Shown: one piece after another, positions 35,975 through 44,216 of the stretch | Layout: every line of letters starts with the position of its first letter | How positions within the stretch are numbered: position 1 is the stretch's first letter | Assembly (NCBI RefSeq): GCF_019203965.1 | Contig: NZ_CP076448.1 | Location: 496,001-560,000 of the forward strand | DNA: 64,000 bases | Reading direction: 5' to 3' | Source of the DNA: Elioraea tepida | Lineage (GTDB): Bacteria > Pseudomonadota > Alphaproteobacteria > Acetobacterales > Acetobacteraceae | Position numbers and translations under genes: made by a program | The notes under the pieces: generated by a model | Told to the model about the DNA's origin: nothing | The model's input: only the letters and a program-made list of their open reading frames with translations | The model's database searches: none

Positions 35975-36760
35975 TCAGCTTCCCGTCGCGTAGGCCGCCT
36001 CGACCGAGCGCGTCGCCCAGAAGGTCATACGCCTCTCGAGGATCGCGAACAGGGAGTACATGGCGATCCCCATCGCCGCGACGACGAGAAGGGCGGCGAA
36101 GACGAGCGGGATCTGGAACCGGGAGGAGGCCTGGATCATCAGATACCCCACGCCCTCGTTGGAGCCGACCGTCTCGGAGATGATCGAGCCGACGAAGGCA
36201 AGCGTGATCGCGACCTTGAGCGAGGCGAAGAAGTAGGGGGCGGCGCGCGGCAGACCGACCTTGCGCAGGATCTCGACTCGGCTCGCGCCGAGGCTGCGCA
36301 GAACGTCTCGAAGTTCGGGCTCGAGGGTGGCGATCCCGGTCGCGACATTCACCGTGATCGGGAAGAAGCTGATCAGGAAGGCGGTGAGCACGGCCGGGAC
36401 GGCACCGATGCCGAACCAGATGATCAGCACCGGAACGATCGCCACCTTCGGTACCGAGTTGAACCCGATCAGAACCGGCAGAAGCGCGCGGTAGGCGACA
36501 GCCGAGGAGCCCACCGCGACGCCGAGAGCGACGCCGCCAACCACAGAGAGCGCGAACCCCGCAAGCGTGGTGGCCAGCGTGTGCAGGGCGTGATGCGCAA
36601 TCGGCCCCGAGAACTCGGCAAGCGAGGCGAACACGGCCGAGGGAGCAGGAAGGACGAAGGGAGGAAGGCGCGCGGCGAGGACGAGGACCTCCCAGGCGAT
36701 GAACAGCCCCGCCACCACGAGCCAGGGCATCACCGCCGCCTGAAGGCGCGGGCTCATCAC
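35975..36760 (-). CDS. ABC transporter permease (NMT1/nitrate/sulphonate type)
   Basis: A 261-aa permease with about six membrane helices and the EAA-type loop LGASRVEILRKVGLPRAAPY. The start overlaps the ATPase stop by 4 bp (ATGA), and the stop is 3 bp before the creatininase start. It forms the channel of the second NMT1-type importer in the window. Confidence 0.92.
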   Translation of the reverse strand: MMSPRLQAAVMPWLVVAGLFIAWEVLVLAARLPPFVLPAPSAVFASLAEFSGPIAHHALHTLATTLAGFALSVVGGVALGVAVGSSAVAYRALLPVLIGFNSVPKVAIVPVLIIWFGIGAVPAVLTAFLISFFPITVNVATGIATLEPELRDVLRSLGASRVEILRKVGLPRAAPYFFASLKVAITLAFVGSIISETVGSNEGVGYLMIQASSRFQIPLVFAALLVVAAMGIAMYSLFAILERRMTFWATRSVEAAYATGS

Positions 36761-37575
36761 GTCGCCGTCCTCGCCGCGGCGATGCGCTCGCGCAACGCAT
36801 GCACGATGTCGACGAAGGCCGGCGTGAAGGATGCCTCGAGGTCGCGCGGCCGCGGCAGAGGCACGGCGCGGGTCTCAATGATCCGCCCCGGCCGGGCGCT
36901 CATCACATGCACCGTGTCAGCGAGATAGACGGCCTCGCGCAGATCATGCGTGACGAGGATGCAGGTGAAGCGTCGCTCGAGCCAGAGGTCCTGCAGAACC
37001 GCCCAAAGCTCCTCCCGGGTGAAGGCGTCGAGCGCCGCGAAGGGCTCATCGAGCATCAGGAGCTCGGGCTCGTGGATCAGAGCGCGGCAGAGGCTCGCCC
37101 GCTGCTGCATCCCGCCCGAGAGCTGCCACGGATACTTGTCCTCGAAGCCGGCGAGGCCGACCGTCGCAAGCAGGGCGCGCGCGCGCGCGACGTGCCGCTC
37201 ACGGTCGCGTCGGAAGGTGGCCTTGTAGGGGGAGACGATCTCGAGGGGGAGGAGCACGTTCTCGAGCGTGGTGCGCCAGGGCAGAAGGGTCGGGTTCTGG
37301 AACGCCATGCCGACGATCTTGAGCGGGCCGGATACCTCCCGCCCGCCCACGATCACAGCGCCTTCCGAGGCCGGAGCGAGCCCGGTGACGAGCTTCATCA
37401 GCGTCGACTTGCCGCAGCCCGAGGGCCCGACGACGGCGGCGAACTCGCCGCGCCGGATGGCGAGATCGAGCCCTGAGACGGCGAGCGTCCCGCCCGCCCC
37501 GCCATAGCGTAGCGCCACCCTTTCGAGGCTGACGAACCGCGCCGCGGCATCAACCACGGGGGGAAACCCGTGCAC
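36757..37575 (-). CDS. ABC transporter ATP-binding protein (NMT1/nitrate/sulphonate type)
   Basis: A 272-aa ATPase with Walker A GPSGCGKST, Q-loop FQNPTLLPW, signature LSGGMQQRASLCRAL and Walker B LLMLDEPFAALD, then the switch histidine in VTHDLREAVYLAD. The order binding protein, ATPase, permease, creatininase matches one operon. It lies 6 bp after the binding-protein gene. Confidence 0.93.
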   Translation of the reverse strand: MHGFPPVVDAAARFVSLERVALRYGGAGGTLAVSGLDLAIRRGEFAAVVGPSGCGKSTLMKLVTGLAPASEGAVIVGGREVSGPLKIVGMAFQNPTLLPWRTTLENVLLPLEIVSPYKATFRRDRERHVARARALLATVGLAGFEDKYPWQLSGGMQQRASLCRALIHEPELLMLDEPFAALDAFTREELWAVLQDLWLERRFTCILVTHDLREAVYLADTVHVMSARPGRIIETRAVPLPRPRDLEASFTPAFVDIVHALRERIAAARTAT

Positions 37576-37581
37576 GACGCC

Positions 37582-38592
37582 TCACTGTGCCACGGCGAGC
37601 GCCGCCGCCTCGGGCAGGAAGCGCGGGTCGTAGATCTCCGAGGCGGCGAGCGGGCGGGCGATGTTGAACGCCTCGCGCACGATGTCGATCGACCGCTGCA
37701 GCCGGGCCATGTCGATCCTGCCGAAGCCGTTGGCGACCACGTGCGGGGTGAAGGTGAGCTCGCGGAAGCCGAGCTCCATCCGCTCGCGCTCCACCGCCTC
37801 GTTGATCAGCGGGTCGCGCCGCTTCAGCGCCGCGATCGCAGCTGCCGGGTCACGCCGCGCCTCGTTCTGGCCGCGCACGATCGCGGTGATCAGGCCCGTG
37901 ACCGCGCGCGGGTTCGCCTCAGCCCAGCGCCGCGTCATGAGCAGCGATGTCGAATAGAGGTCGACGCCGTAGTCGCCGTACCTGAACGTCACGATGTCAT
38001 CCGCCGGAACACCGGCGGCGCGAAGCGACAGGATCCCCGACGTGATGAAGCCGGTGATGGCGTTCGCCTGGCCCTGGACGAGCATCGTCTCGCGCAGCTG
38101 GGGCGAGACCGTCTGCCAGCGCACCGAGTTGAGGTCGAGGCCGACGGCGCGGGCGAAGGCGGGGAAGAGCTGGCGGCCCGAATCGGTCTCCGGTGCGGCG
38201 AGGATCTTGCCGGCGAGGTCCTGCGGCCGGCGGATGTTCTGGCCCTTGAGAGTCATCACCGCGAGCGGGCTTGCCTCGTAGATGATGAAGGGGGTGAACA
38301 GTGTGCTGTCAGGGTTCTCGAGGCGCAGGCGGATCGTCGGGTTGATGTCGGCGATGCCGACGTCATAGGTGCCGGCGGCGATCTTGATCGGAACGTCGCC
38401 CGAACCGAAGCCGCGGTCCATCGTCACGTTCAGCCCCTGGTCGCGGAAGTAGCCGCGCTCAAGAGCGAGCAGGAAGGGCGCCTGCGGGCCCTGGAAGGCC
38501 CAGTCGAGGCTGAACTTCACGTCGGTCGCGGCCGCGGGCAGGGAAGCGGCGGCAAGCGCAAGCCCGAAGGCGGCAGTGCGAACAACCCCCAT
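37582..38592 (-). CDS. NMT1/THI5-type ABC transporter substrate-binding protein
   Basis: A 336-aa periplasmic binding protein with a Sec-type signal (MGVVRTAAFGLALAAASLPAAA). Family landmarks are FSLDWAFQGPQAPFLLALE, GSGDVPIKIAAGTYDVGIAD and QGQANAITGF. The ATG at 38592 has an AAGGGAG ribosome site; longer open frame upstream is rejected. It differs from the first NMT1 protein of the window in having no Tat motif. It starts the operon that ends in the FAD oxidoreductases, and the 176-bp gap upstream (38593-38768) should hold its promoter, though none can be named with confidence. Confidence 0.9.
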   Translation of the reverse strand: MGVVRTAAFGLALAAASLPAAATDVKFSLDWAFQGPQAPFLLALERGYFRDQGLNVTMDRGFGSGDVPIKIAAGTYDVGIADINPTIRLRLENPDSTLFTPFIIYEASPLAVMTLKGQNIRRPQDLAGKILAAPETDSGRQLFPAFARAVGLDLNSVRWQTVSPQLRETMLVQGQANAITGFITSGILSLRAAGVPADDIVTFRYGDYGVDLYSTSLLMTRRWAEANPRAVTGLITAIVRGQNEARRDPAAAIAALKRRDPLINEAVERERMELGFRELTFTPHVVANGFGRIDMARLQRSIDIVREAFNIARPLAASEIYDPRFLPEAAALAVAQ

Positions 38593-38768
38593 AGTGAGCT
38601 CCCTTTTCTCACGTCGCGGGGCGTTCGATCGCCCCCCCAGTCGTCCAAAGTTAAGCAACCGGCGTGCCGGGCGCACCATCGCAGCGCCCCGGTCTGCGCC
38701 CCGATCGACTCGGCCTGCCCTGCCCTTGCCGCGGCAGCCTGCCCAAGCCGTGGGCACCACGGCAACGG

Positions 38769-39461
38769 TCACGCGGCGACGGCGCCCGTATCCTCGACGA
38801 TCCGTCCATCGACAAGCCGAACCTGACGCCGCGCCCGCGCGGCGAGCGCCGGATCATGTGTCACGACGACGATGCTCCGTCCGTGCTCGGCGACCAGGGT
38901 CTCAAACAAGTCGAACATCGAGGCGGCGTTGCGGCTGTCGAGATTGCCCGTGGGCTCGTCGGCGAGCACGAGAGCGGGGTCGTTGGCGAGCGCCCGCGCC
39001 ACGGCCACGCGCTGGCGCATGCCGCCCGAGAGTTCCTCGGGCAGTTTCGCCATCGCGTCCGCAAGCCCGAGCCGTTCGAGCAGCGCCTCGGCACGCGCCC
39101 GAAGCGCTGCCTCCTCGCCGCCTAGGCGGCGCATCGGCAGAAGCACGTTCTCGAGCGAGGTGAATTCCGGCAACAGGAAGTGGAACTGGAACACGAAGCC
39201 GAGCCGCTGCCTGCGCAGCCGCGCGAGCGCCCCTGCAGAGAGGCGGGCGGTGTCCTCGCCGTCGATCAGGACATGGCCTTCCGTCGGCCGGTCGAGCAGG
39301 CCGAGGAGGTAGAGAAGCGAGGACTTGCCCGAACCGGACGGGCCGGTGACCGCGACGAACTCGCCCCGTCCGATCGCGAGATCGATCCCCCGAACGAGGG
39401 TGACGGGCACCGGGCCCGGAAGCGTCCGCGTCACGCCGCGCGCCTCAAGCAGCGGGCTCAT
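38769..39461 (-). CDS. ABC exporter ATP-binding protein (LolD/MacB/DevA type)
   Basis: A 230-aa ATPase with Walker A GPSGSGKSS, signature [15 protein letters not shown] and Walker B LVLADEPTGNLDS; the DEPTGNLD text is diagnostic for the LolD/MacB/FtsE export subfamily. It overlaps the permease stop by 4 bp. It powers a mechanotransmission-type exporter with the permease and adaptor encoded just upstream. Confidence 0.93.
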   Translation of the reverse strand: MSPLLEARGVTRTLPGPVPVTLVRGIDLAIGRGEFVAVTGPSGSGKSSLLYLLGLLDRPTEGHVLIDGEDTARLSAGALARLRRQRLGFVFQFHFLLPEFTSLENVLLPMRRLGGEEAALRARAEALLERLGLADAMAKLPEELSGGMRQRVAVARALANDPALVLADEPTGNLDSRNAASMFDLFETLVAEHGRSIVVVTHDPALAARARRQVRLVDGRIVEDTGAVAA

Positions 39462-40705
39462 GCCGCCCCCCGCACGATCTCGACCGGGTTGAGAGAGGCC
39501 GCACGCCGCGCAGGAACGAGGGCGGCGACCGCGGCGGCAAGGAGAGCGAAGCCCCCGCCCGCGAGATAGGGCCAGAGTTCGCGGGCGAGGATGAACCCTC
39601 CCGTGCCGCGGATCACCCCTCCCGCCTCCTCGAACCGAACCTGGGACAGGCCGAAGATCAGCCCCTCGCCCACGAGAGCGCCCAGCACAGCGCCGGCCGC
39701 GCCGACGAGCACGCCCTCGATGGTGAAGATCCGCAGGATGTCGCCTTCGGTGAAGCCGAGGCTCTTGAGTATGGCGATGTCGCGCGCCTTTTCGTGCACC
39801 ACGGTCGAGATGATCGAGTAGATGCCGAACGCGGCCACCAGCAGGATCGCGCCGACGACGCTGAACATGATCGCGTTTTGGATCACGAACAGCGACAGCA
39901 CGTTCCGGTTCGCCTCCTCCCAGCTCTCCGTTCGCCAGCCATGCGCCGCCTCGATCCGACGCGCGAGCGGCTCCGCACCGCGAACGTCGTCGAGCCTGAG
40001 GCGGATCGCATTGATCACGTTGGGGCGGTTCTGAAGCACCTGGGCGAGCTTGAGCAGCACATAGGCCTCGCCGTTGTCGATCGCGGTGATCCCGGTCGCG
40101 ACGAGGCCGACGACCTTGAACGCGCGCGCCGTGCCGGAGGCGGCGACCGCGGTGATGGTGTCGCCGATCCCGGCGCCGAGGCGCTCGGCAAGCCCAATGC
40201 CGAGGATGATGCCGTTGGCGGTCGCGCGCAGGTCCTCGAGCCGCCCGGCGATCATGTCCTTCTCGATGTTGCCGACGCGCCGCTCCCGCGGCGGATCGAT
40301 GCCGGCGATGGTGGCGGTGACGTCGCGCGAGCCGTAGCGCAACAGCGCCGCGCCCCGCAGCCCCGGCGCGACCGCGACACCGGGGATCGTTTCGAGCTCG
40401 GCGATCAGCCCGCGCGCGTTGCGTATCCCGCGCAGCTCCTCGCGTGGCTTCACCCCGCGCACCGAGACCGCCCCGTCAGGATGCGCGAGCACGGCGGGCT
40501 GGAGCCTCGGGGCACGGTGCTCGTCCTTGATGGTGATGTGGGGGGCGACGTCGATCACCTGCGCGACGAAGTAGGTCTGGAAGCCGCGCATGAGCGAGGT
40601 GACGGCGATGAAGAACCCCACACCGAGGGCAACCCCGAGCACCGAGACGAGCGTCTGCCGACGCCTCCGTCCGAGATGCCGAAGCGCGATTGTCGCGGCC
40701 AGCAT
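39458..40705 (-). CDS. ABC exporter permease (MacB/DevC/LolC-like, FtsX family)
   Basis: A 415-aa FtsX-family permease. It has one N-terminal helix (about 20-42, VLGVALGVGFFIAV), a large periplasmic domain and three C-terminal helices in the FtsX domain. There is no ATPase domain fused, so it is not full MacB. It follows the adaptor gene by 9 bp. Likely it pushes a substrate (antibiotic, lipid, peptide or lipoprotein) through a periplasmic adaptor. Confidence 0.9.
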   Translation of the reverse strand: MLAATIALRHLGRRRRQTLVSVLGVALGVGFFIAVTSLMRGFQTYFVAQVIDVAPHITIKDEHRAPRLQPAVLAHPDGAVSVRGVKPREELRGIRNARGLIAELETIPGVAVAPGLRGAALLRYGSRDVTATIAGIDPPRERRVGNIEKDMIAGRLEDLRATANGIILGIGLAERLGAGIGDTITAVAASGTARAFKVVGLVATGITAIDNGEAYVLLKLAQVLQNRPNVINAIRLRLDDVRGAEPLARRIEAAHGWRTESWEEANRNVLSLFVIQNAIMFSVVGAILLVAAFGIYSIISTVVHEKARDIAILKSLGFTEGDILRIFTIEGVLVGAAGAVLGALVGEGLIFGLSQVRFEEAGGVIRGTGGFILARELWPYLAGGGFALLAAAVAALVPARRAASLNPVEIVRGAA

Positions 40706-40714
40706 GGCCGGCCC

Positions 40715-41734
40715 TCAGCGTGCGGCTGCACCGCTCGGCAGCCGCACGCGGCCGCCGTCGACGAGCCTCGGAGAAGGGTCGAGAACCACGCGCTCGCCCG
40801 GGCTGAGGCCGTCGCGGATCTCGACGCGGCGCGCCCCGCGCACCCCGACCACCACCGGAACCCGGCGCACCACCTCGCCCTCGAGCACCCACACCGCCCC
40901 GCCGGCGACGGCCGCGTCCGGAACGAGCACGGCGGAGGCGGTCTCGCGGACGATGATGTTGGCCTCGACCGTCATGCCGATTCGGAGCTTCGTGTCCTCG
41001 GGCAGGGCGATCCGCACCCGGTAGACCTTCAGTCTTGGGTCGCCCGCCGGCGTGATCTCCGCGACCTCCCCCGCCATCACCTCGCCCTCGAAGGCATCGG
41101 CGCGGATCAGCACGCGCTGGCCCGGGTGAACGCGCGGGATGTCCTCCTCGTCCACCTCGGCAGTGACGCGAAGCGGCCTTGGTTCGCCGACGATGAACAC
41201 GGTCGCGGTGGTGTCGACCACCTCGCCGATCTCGCCGTCGCGACGCAGCACCACCCCTGCCATCGGAGCGCGCAGAACCGTATCGGCAAGGCGATGGCGG
41301 AAGGTCTCGACCACGGCCTCCGCCGCGCGCGCCTCGCTTTCGGCGCGGTCGAGCGCCGCGCGGGCGATGATCTCGCGTGCGGCAAGCGTGCGCAGACGCA
41401 GCGCTTCCTCGCGCAGGAAGGTCGCGCGCGCTTCCGCCTCGCGGAGCTGCGCCTCGAGCACCGTCGCATCCAGCCGGGCAAGCACCGCGCCGGCTTCGAC
41501 GCGCTGCCCCTCTTCGGCGAGGATCGCGACGAGACGGCCCTTCACGGCCGGGCCGATCCTTGCCCAGGACACCGGCTCGACGGTTCCGGTCGCGTAGACC
41601 GCCTCGAGTGCCGGGCCGGTGACGGCGACGGCGGTCGCGCCGACTCGAGGCGGCAGGCTCAGGGACCACCAGCCCGCCGCTGCCGCCGCGGCGAGCACGG
41701 CGAGAAGCGCAAGCCGCGTCAGGAGTTTCCGCAT
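40715..41734 (-). CDS. Periplasmic adaptor protein (HlyD/MacA/DevB family)
   Basis: A 339-aa membrane-fusion protein: one N-terminal membrane anchor (about 4-24), a lipoyl-like block VLARLDATVLEAQLREAEA, a helical hairpin, then MAGVVLRRDGEIGEVV returning to the lipoyl half and a beta-barrel domain. The family bridges an inner-membrane exporter to an outer-membrane channel. No outer-membrane channel gene is present nearby. The start is either ATG 41734 (used here, directly before the anchor) or an in-frame ATG 16 codons upstream; neither has a strong ribosome site. First gene of the exporter operon, divergent from the SrfA-like genes. Confidence 0.88.
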   Translation of the reverse strand: MRKLLTRLALLAVLAAAAAAGWWSLSLPPRVGATAVAVTGPALEAVYATGTVEPVSWARIGPAVKGRLVAILAEEGQRVEAGAVLARLDATVLEAQLREAEARATFLREEALRLRTLAAREIIARAALDRAESEARAAEAVVETFRHRLADTVLRAPMAGVVLRRDGEIGEVVDTTATVFIVGEPRPLRVTAEVDEEDIPRVHPGQRVLIRADAFEGEVMAGEVAEITPAGDPRLKVYRVRIALPEDTKLRIGMTVEANIIVRETASAVLVPDAAVAGGAVWVLEGEVVRRVPVVVGVRGARRVEIRDGLSPGERVVLDPSPRLVDGGRVRLPSGAAAR

Positions 41735-41782
41735 CGCCGCAAGCCTAGCACGGGCATCCGCGCGCGCCTTGTCCTCGGTCAA

Positions 41783-41906
41783 TCACCACGGGGCTTCGCC
41801 GCCGCAGGCGTGCCGCGGTCGCCGCGTGACCGCCGCTTCTGCGCCGTGGAAGGGCCAAAGGCGCGAGCGTATCGTGGCGCACATGAGAGCTCGACCGGGG
41901 ACAGCC
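41783..41906. other. Divergent gap between the exporter operon and the Srf locus
   Basis: The two operons start back to back here, so promoters for both are expected. A GGGGAC ribosome site precedes ATG 41907. No convincing promoter or operator can be named. Confidence 0.3.
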
Positions 41907-42965
41907 ATGGCCGCGCCGCGCCTGCTTGCCAAGACCGACCTCGCGGCCTTCACCCCCGTTCTCGAGGGTGGCCGTCCCGCGATCGAGCAGCATGCGCGTC
42001 TTGTCGCCCTGCTCGCCGCACGGGGGCTGCCGACCGGCCTGTTCGCCGAGCCGGTTATCACCCGCGGGCCGGATGGCGCTCCCGCCTCCGTCTCCTGGTA
42101 TGGCGAAGCTGATGCCGACCCGGTTCCGCTGTCTTCGCTCTCCCCGGCGCGGCGTGCGGAGGTAGAGCGCTCCCTCAGCTTGACGCTCGCCGCGCTGCGT
42201 CCGGCGCTCGACGACCGTGATGCCGGCGGCCTGCTCCGTCGCGCTCTCCTGATCGCGGAGCCGGATTCGATCCTCGCCGTCGATGGCGGGGTGGTGCTCG
42301 CTGGCTGGGGGCTCGTGGCGAAGGGAACCGGAGAGCAGCCGGAGGCGCTGGCCGGGCGGCTTCGGGAAGGGCTCGGCCGGTACCACCCCGCTCTCGCCTC
42401 CGCAGGCCCCGGCTTCTTCACGGGCGCCCCGCTCGCCGCTCCGCCCTCTCCCGCCGCCCCGCCTGCGCCGGCGGCCGCGCCCGCGGTGCCGCGACTCGAG
42501 ACCGCCACAACGGCGTCGGCTCCCCCGCCCTCTCCGCCTCACGCCGGCGCCCGCGGCGGCGGGGGCCGGCCGGCGTGGTGGTGGATGCTTCCCGCCGCGC
42601 TCGCGATCGCGCTCCTGTTCCTGCTGCTCGGCGTCTGGCTCGGCTTGCGGATGTGCACCGCCGAATTCGCCGGGCGTGAGCTCCGCGCCGGGGTGGTGGA
42701 CGAGGCGGAGGCGCGGGCGATGATCGCCCGCCAGCGCGAGGCCAACGCGCGGCTCGAGCGCGAGATCGCCGCCGCGCGCGCCGCCCTGCAGGGCGAGATC
42801 TGCCGCCCCGCGGGGCCGCTCGCGCCACTCGCACCGCGCGAGGAGGGAGGGGCATCGGAGAAGGGAACGGCGCCCAAGCCCCTGCCGATGCAGGGCGGCG
42901 CGGCCGGGGCCGAGGGGGCGGAGAAGGCGCCCGAGGAGCCCGCCCCCGCGCCGGCCCCGCGCTGA
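41907..42965 (+). CDS. SrfA-like single-pass inner-membrane protein 1
   Basis: A 352-aa protein. Residues 1-165 form a soluble domain recurring in the next two genes: SWYGEADADPVPLSSLSP (63-80), then an acidic-basic helix and ILAVDGGVVLAGWG (122-135). A Pro/Ala-rich linker (170-215) leads to one membrane helix (223-249), a coiled coil (about 258-296) and a Pro/Ala/Glu-rich tail, probably periplasmic. The W-Y-x-P-type domain resembles what I recall of SrfA, the third member of the srfABC locus, but that assignment is from memory and weaker than for SrfB and SrfC. ATG 41907 is preferred (GGGGAC upstream); an in-frame ATG at 41883 is possible. Confidence 0.7.
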   Translation: MAAPRLLAKTDLAAFTPVLEGGRPAIEQHARLVALLAARGLPTGLFAEPVITRGPDGAPASVSWYGEADADPVPLSSLSPARRAEVERSLSLTLAALRPALDDRDAGGLLRRALLIAEPDSILAVDGGVVLAGWGLVAKGTGEQPEALAGRLREGLGRYHPALASAGPGFFTGAPLAAPPSPAAPPAPAAAPAVPRLETATTASAPPPSPPHAGARGGGGRPAWWWMLPAALAIALLFLLLGVWLGLRMCTAEFAGRELRAGVVDEAEARAMIARQREANARLEREIAAARAALQGEICRPAGPLAPLAPREEGGASEKGTAPKPLPMQGGAAGAEGAEKAPEEPAPAPAPR

Positions 42966-42977
42966 GTCGGCCGGACC

Positions 42978-44216
42978 ATGGCTGAGACGAGCCTGATCGC
43001 GACGACGGCGGCCGAGGGGCTTCGACCCCTCGCCGTCGGCGGGCAGACAGCGATCGGCGCAGTGTGGCAGATCACGGCCCATCTCCGGCGCGCGCGCGGG
43101 GCCGATCACGCCGCCCTGTTCGCCGAACCGTCGCCAGACGCCGCGCGCGGCACGATCGACTGGTACGCCCCGGGCGTCGGCGAGGCAGTGCCGCTCGCCT
43201 CGCTTCCGCCCGAGACGCGCGCCTCGGCCGAGGCAAGGCTTGCCGCGCTCTTTGCCGACATCGCCGCCGAGGCAGCCGCGCTCAAGGCATCGGCCAGGGA
43301 AGGGGACAGGCTGTTTGGCGAGCTGCTCTCGCTTGCCGTGCGCGTGCCCGACCCGTCCTTCATCCGCGTGCGCGGCACCATGCCGGTGCTCGTCGCCTGG
43401 GGGCACGAACGAGGGGGCCGCTCGGTCGGACCCGAGCTCCTCGAGAAGCCGACCGACCTCCCGCCCATCCGGCGGCCGATCATGATGCCGCCGGCACGCA
43501 CGCTGCCCGCCCGCACGGCCTGGCCGTGGCTTCTGCTCGCGTCTCTGCTCGCCCTGCTGCTCCTCGCCCTGCTCCTCTTGCTCTGGCGAAACCCGTTCGG
43601 CTGGTTCGTCCTCGCCCCTCCCGCCTGCACTCTCGAACGGTCAGGCGTTGCCCTGCTCGAGCAGCAGCGCCAGGAGACCGACCGGTTCATCCACCTGCAA
43701 GAGGACCTTGCGGCGGCGCGTCGGGCACTCGGCGAGGCGCGGCTCGCCTGCCCGCCGGTCCGGCGCGAGGCCGCCCCCGCGCCAACGCCGCCGACGCCCC
43801 AGCGGAACGAGGACGCGGAGCGGGCGCGCGCTCAAGGCGGGCGCGAGGGCCACGTGCAGGTGATCCTCGCCTGGGATGATCCAAACGACCTCGACCTCGC
43901 CGTCATCTGCCCGGACGGGCAGAGGATCTATTTCGAAAATCGAAGGGCGTGTGGAGCGGAGCTTGACGTCGACATGAACGTCGAGGGAGGCCCGCGCGGG
44001 ATCTCCACCCGGCCGGTCGAGAACATCACCTGGCCCGCCCAGCCCGCTCCGGGGCGATACCGGATCGAGGTCACGCACTACAGCCGAAACCCGGGCGGGC
44101 CGGTCTCATCCCCCTTCCGGGTTACGATCCGACGCCCAGGTCAGCCGGACCAGGTCCTGCGCGGAACGGTGTCGCCTGGGCAGACCGTGCGGATCGGCGA
44201 GTTCACCGTGCCGTGA
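42978..44216 (+). CDS. SrfA-like single-pass protein 2 with a C-terminal YfaP/DUF2135-like domain
   Basis: A 412-aa relative of its neighbours. The N-terminal domain has DWYAPGVGEAVPLASLPPE (61-79) and FIRVRGTMPVLVAWGH (128-143). One membrane helix lies at 182-203, a coiled coil at 222-257, and a beta-rich periplasmic domain at 291-412: VILAWDDPNDLDLAVICPDG, then GGPRGIST and a PGRYRIEVTHYSR strand. That last domain resembles the DUF2135/YfaP type, often attached to von Willebrand A proteins. It overlaps the next gene by 4 bp (GTGA). Confidence 0.75.
   Translation: MAETSLIATTAAEGLRPLAVGGQTAIGAVWQITAHLRRARGADHAALFAEPSPDAARGTIDWYAPGVGEAVPLASLPPETRASAEARLAALFADIAAEAAALKASAREGDRLFGELLSLAVRVPDPSFIRVRGTMPVLVAWGHERGGRSVGPELLEKPTDLPPIRRPIMMPPARTLPARTAWPWLLLASLLALLLLALLLLLWRNPFGWFVLAPPACTLERSGVALLEQQRQETDRFIHLQEDLAAARRALGEARLACPPVRREAAPAPTPPTPQRNEDAERARAQGGREGHVQVILAWDDPNDLDLAVICPDGQRIYFENRRACGAELDVDMNVEGGPRGISTRPVENITWPAQPAPGRYRIEVTHYSRNPGGPVSSPFRVTIRRPGQPDQVLRGTVSPGQTVRIGEFTVP

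Noticed and set aside
40715-41734. Adaptor of a type I secretion or RND pump
   Set aside because: The partner genes are a split ATPase and FtsX-type permease, which fits a MacAB/DevBCA-like exporter; no RND gene or fused exporter is present.
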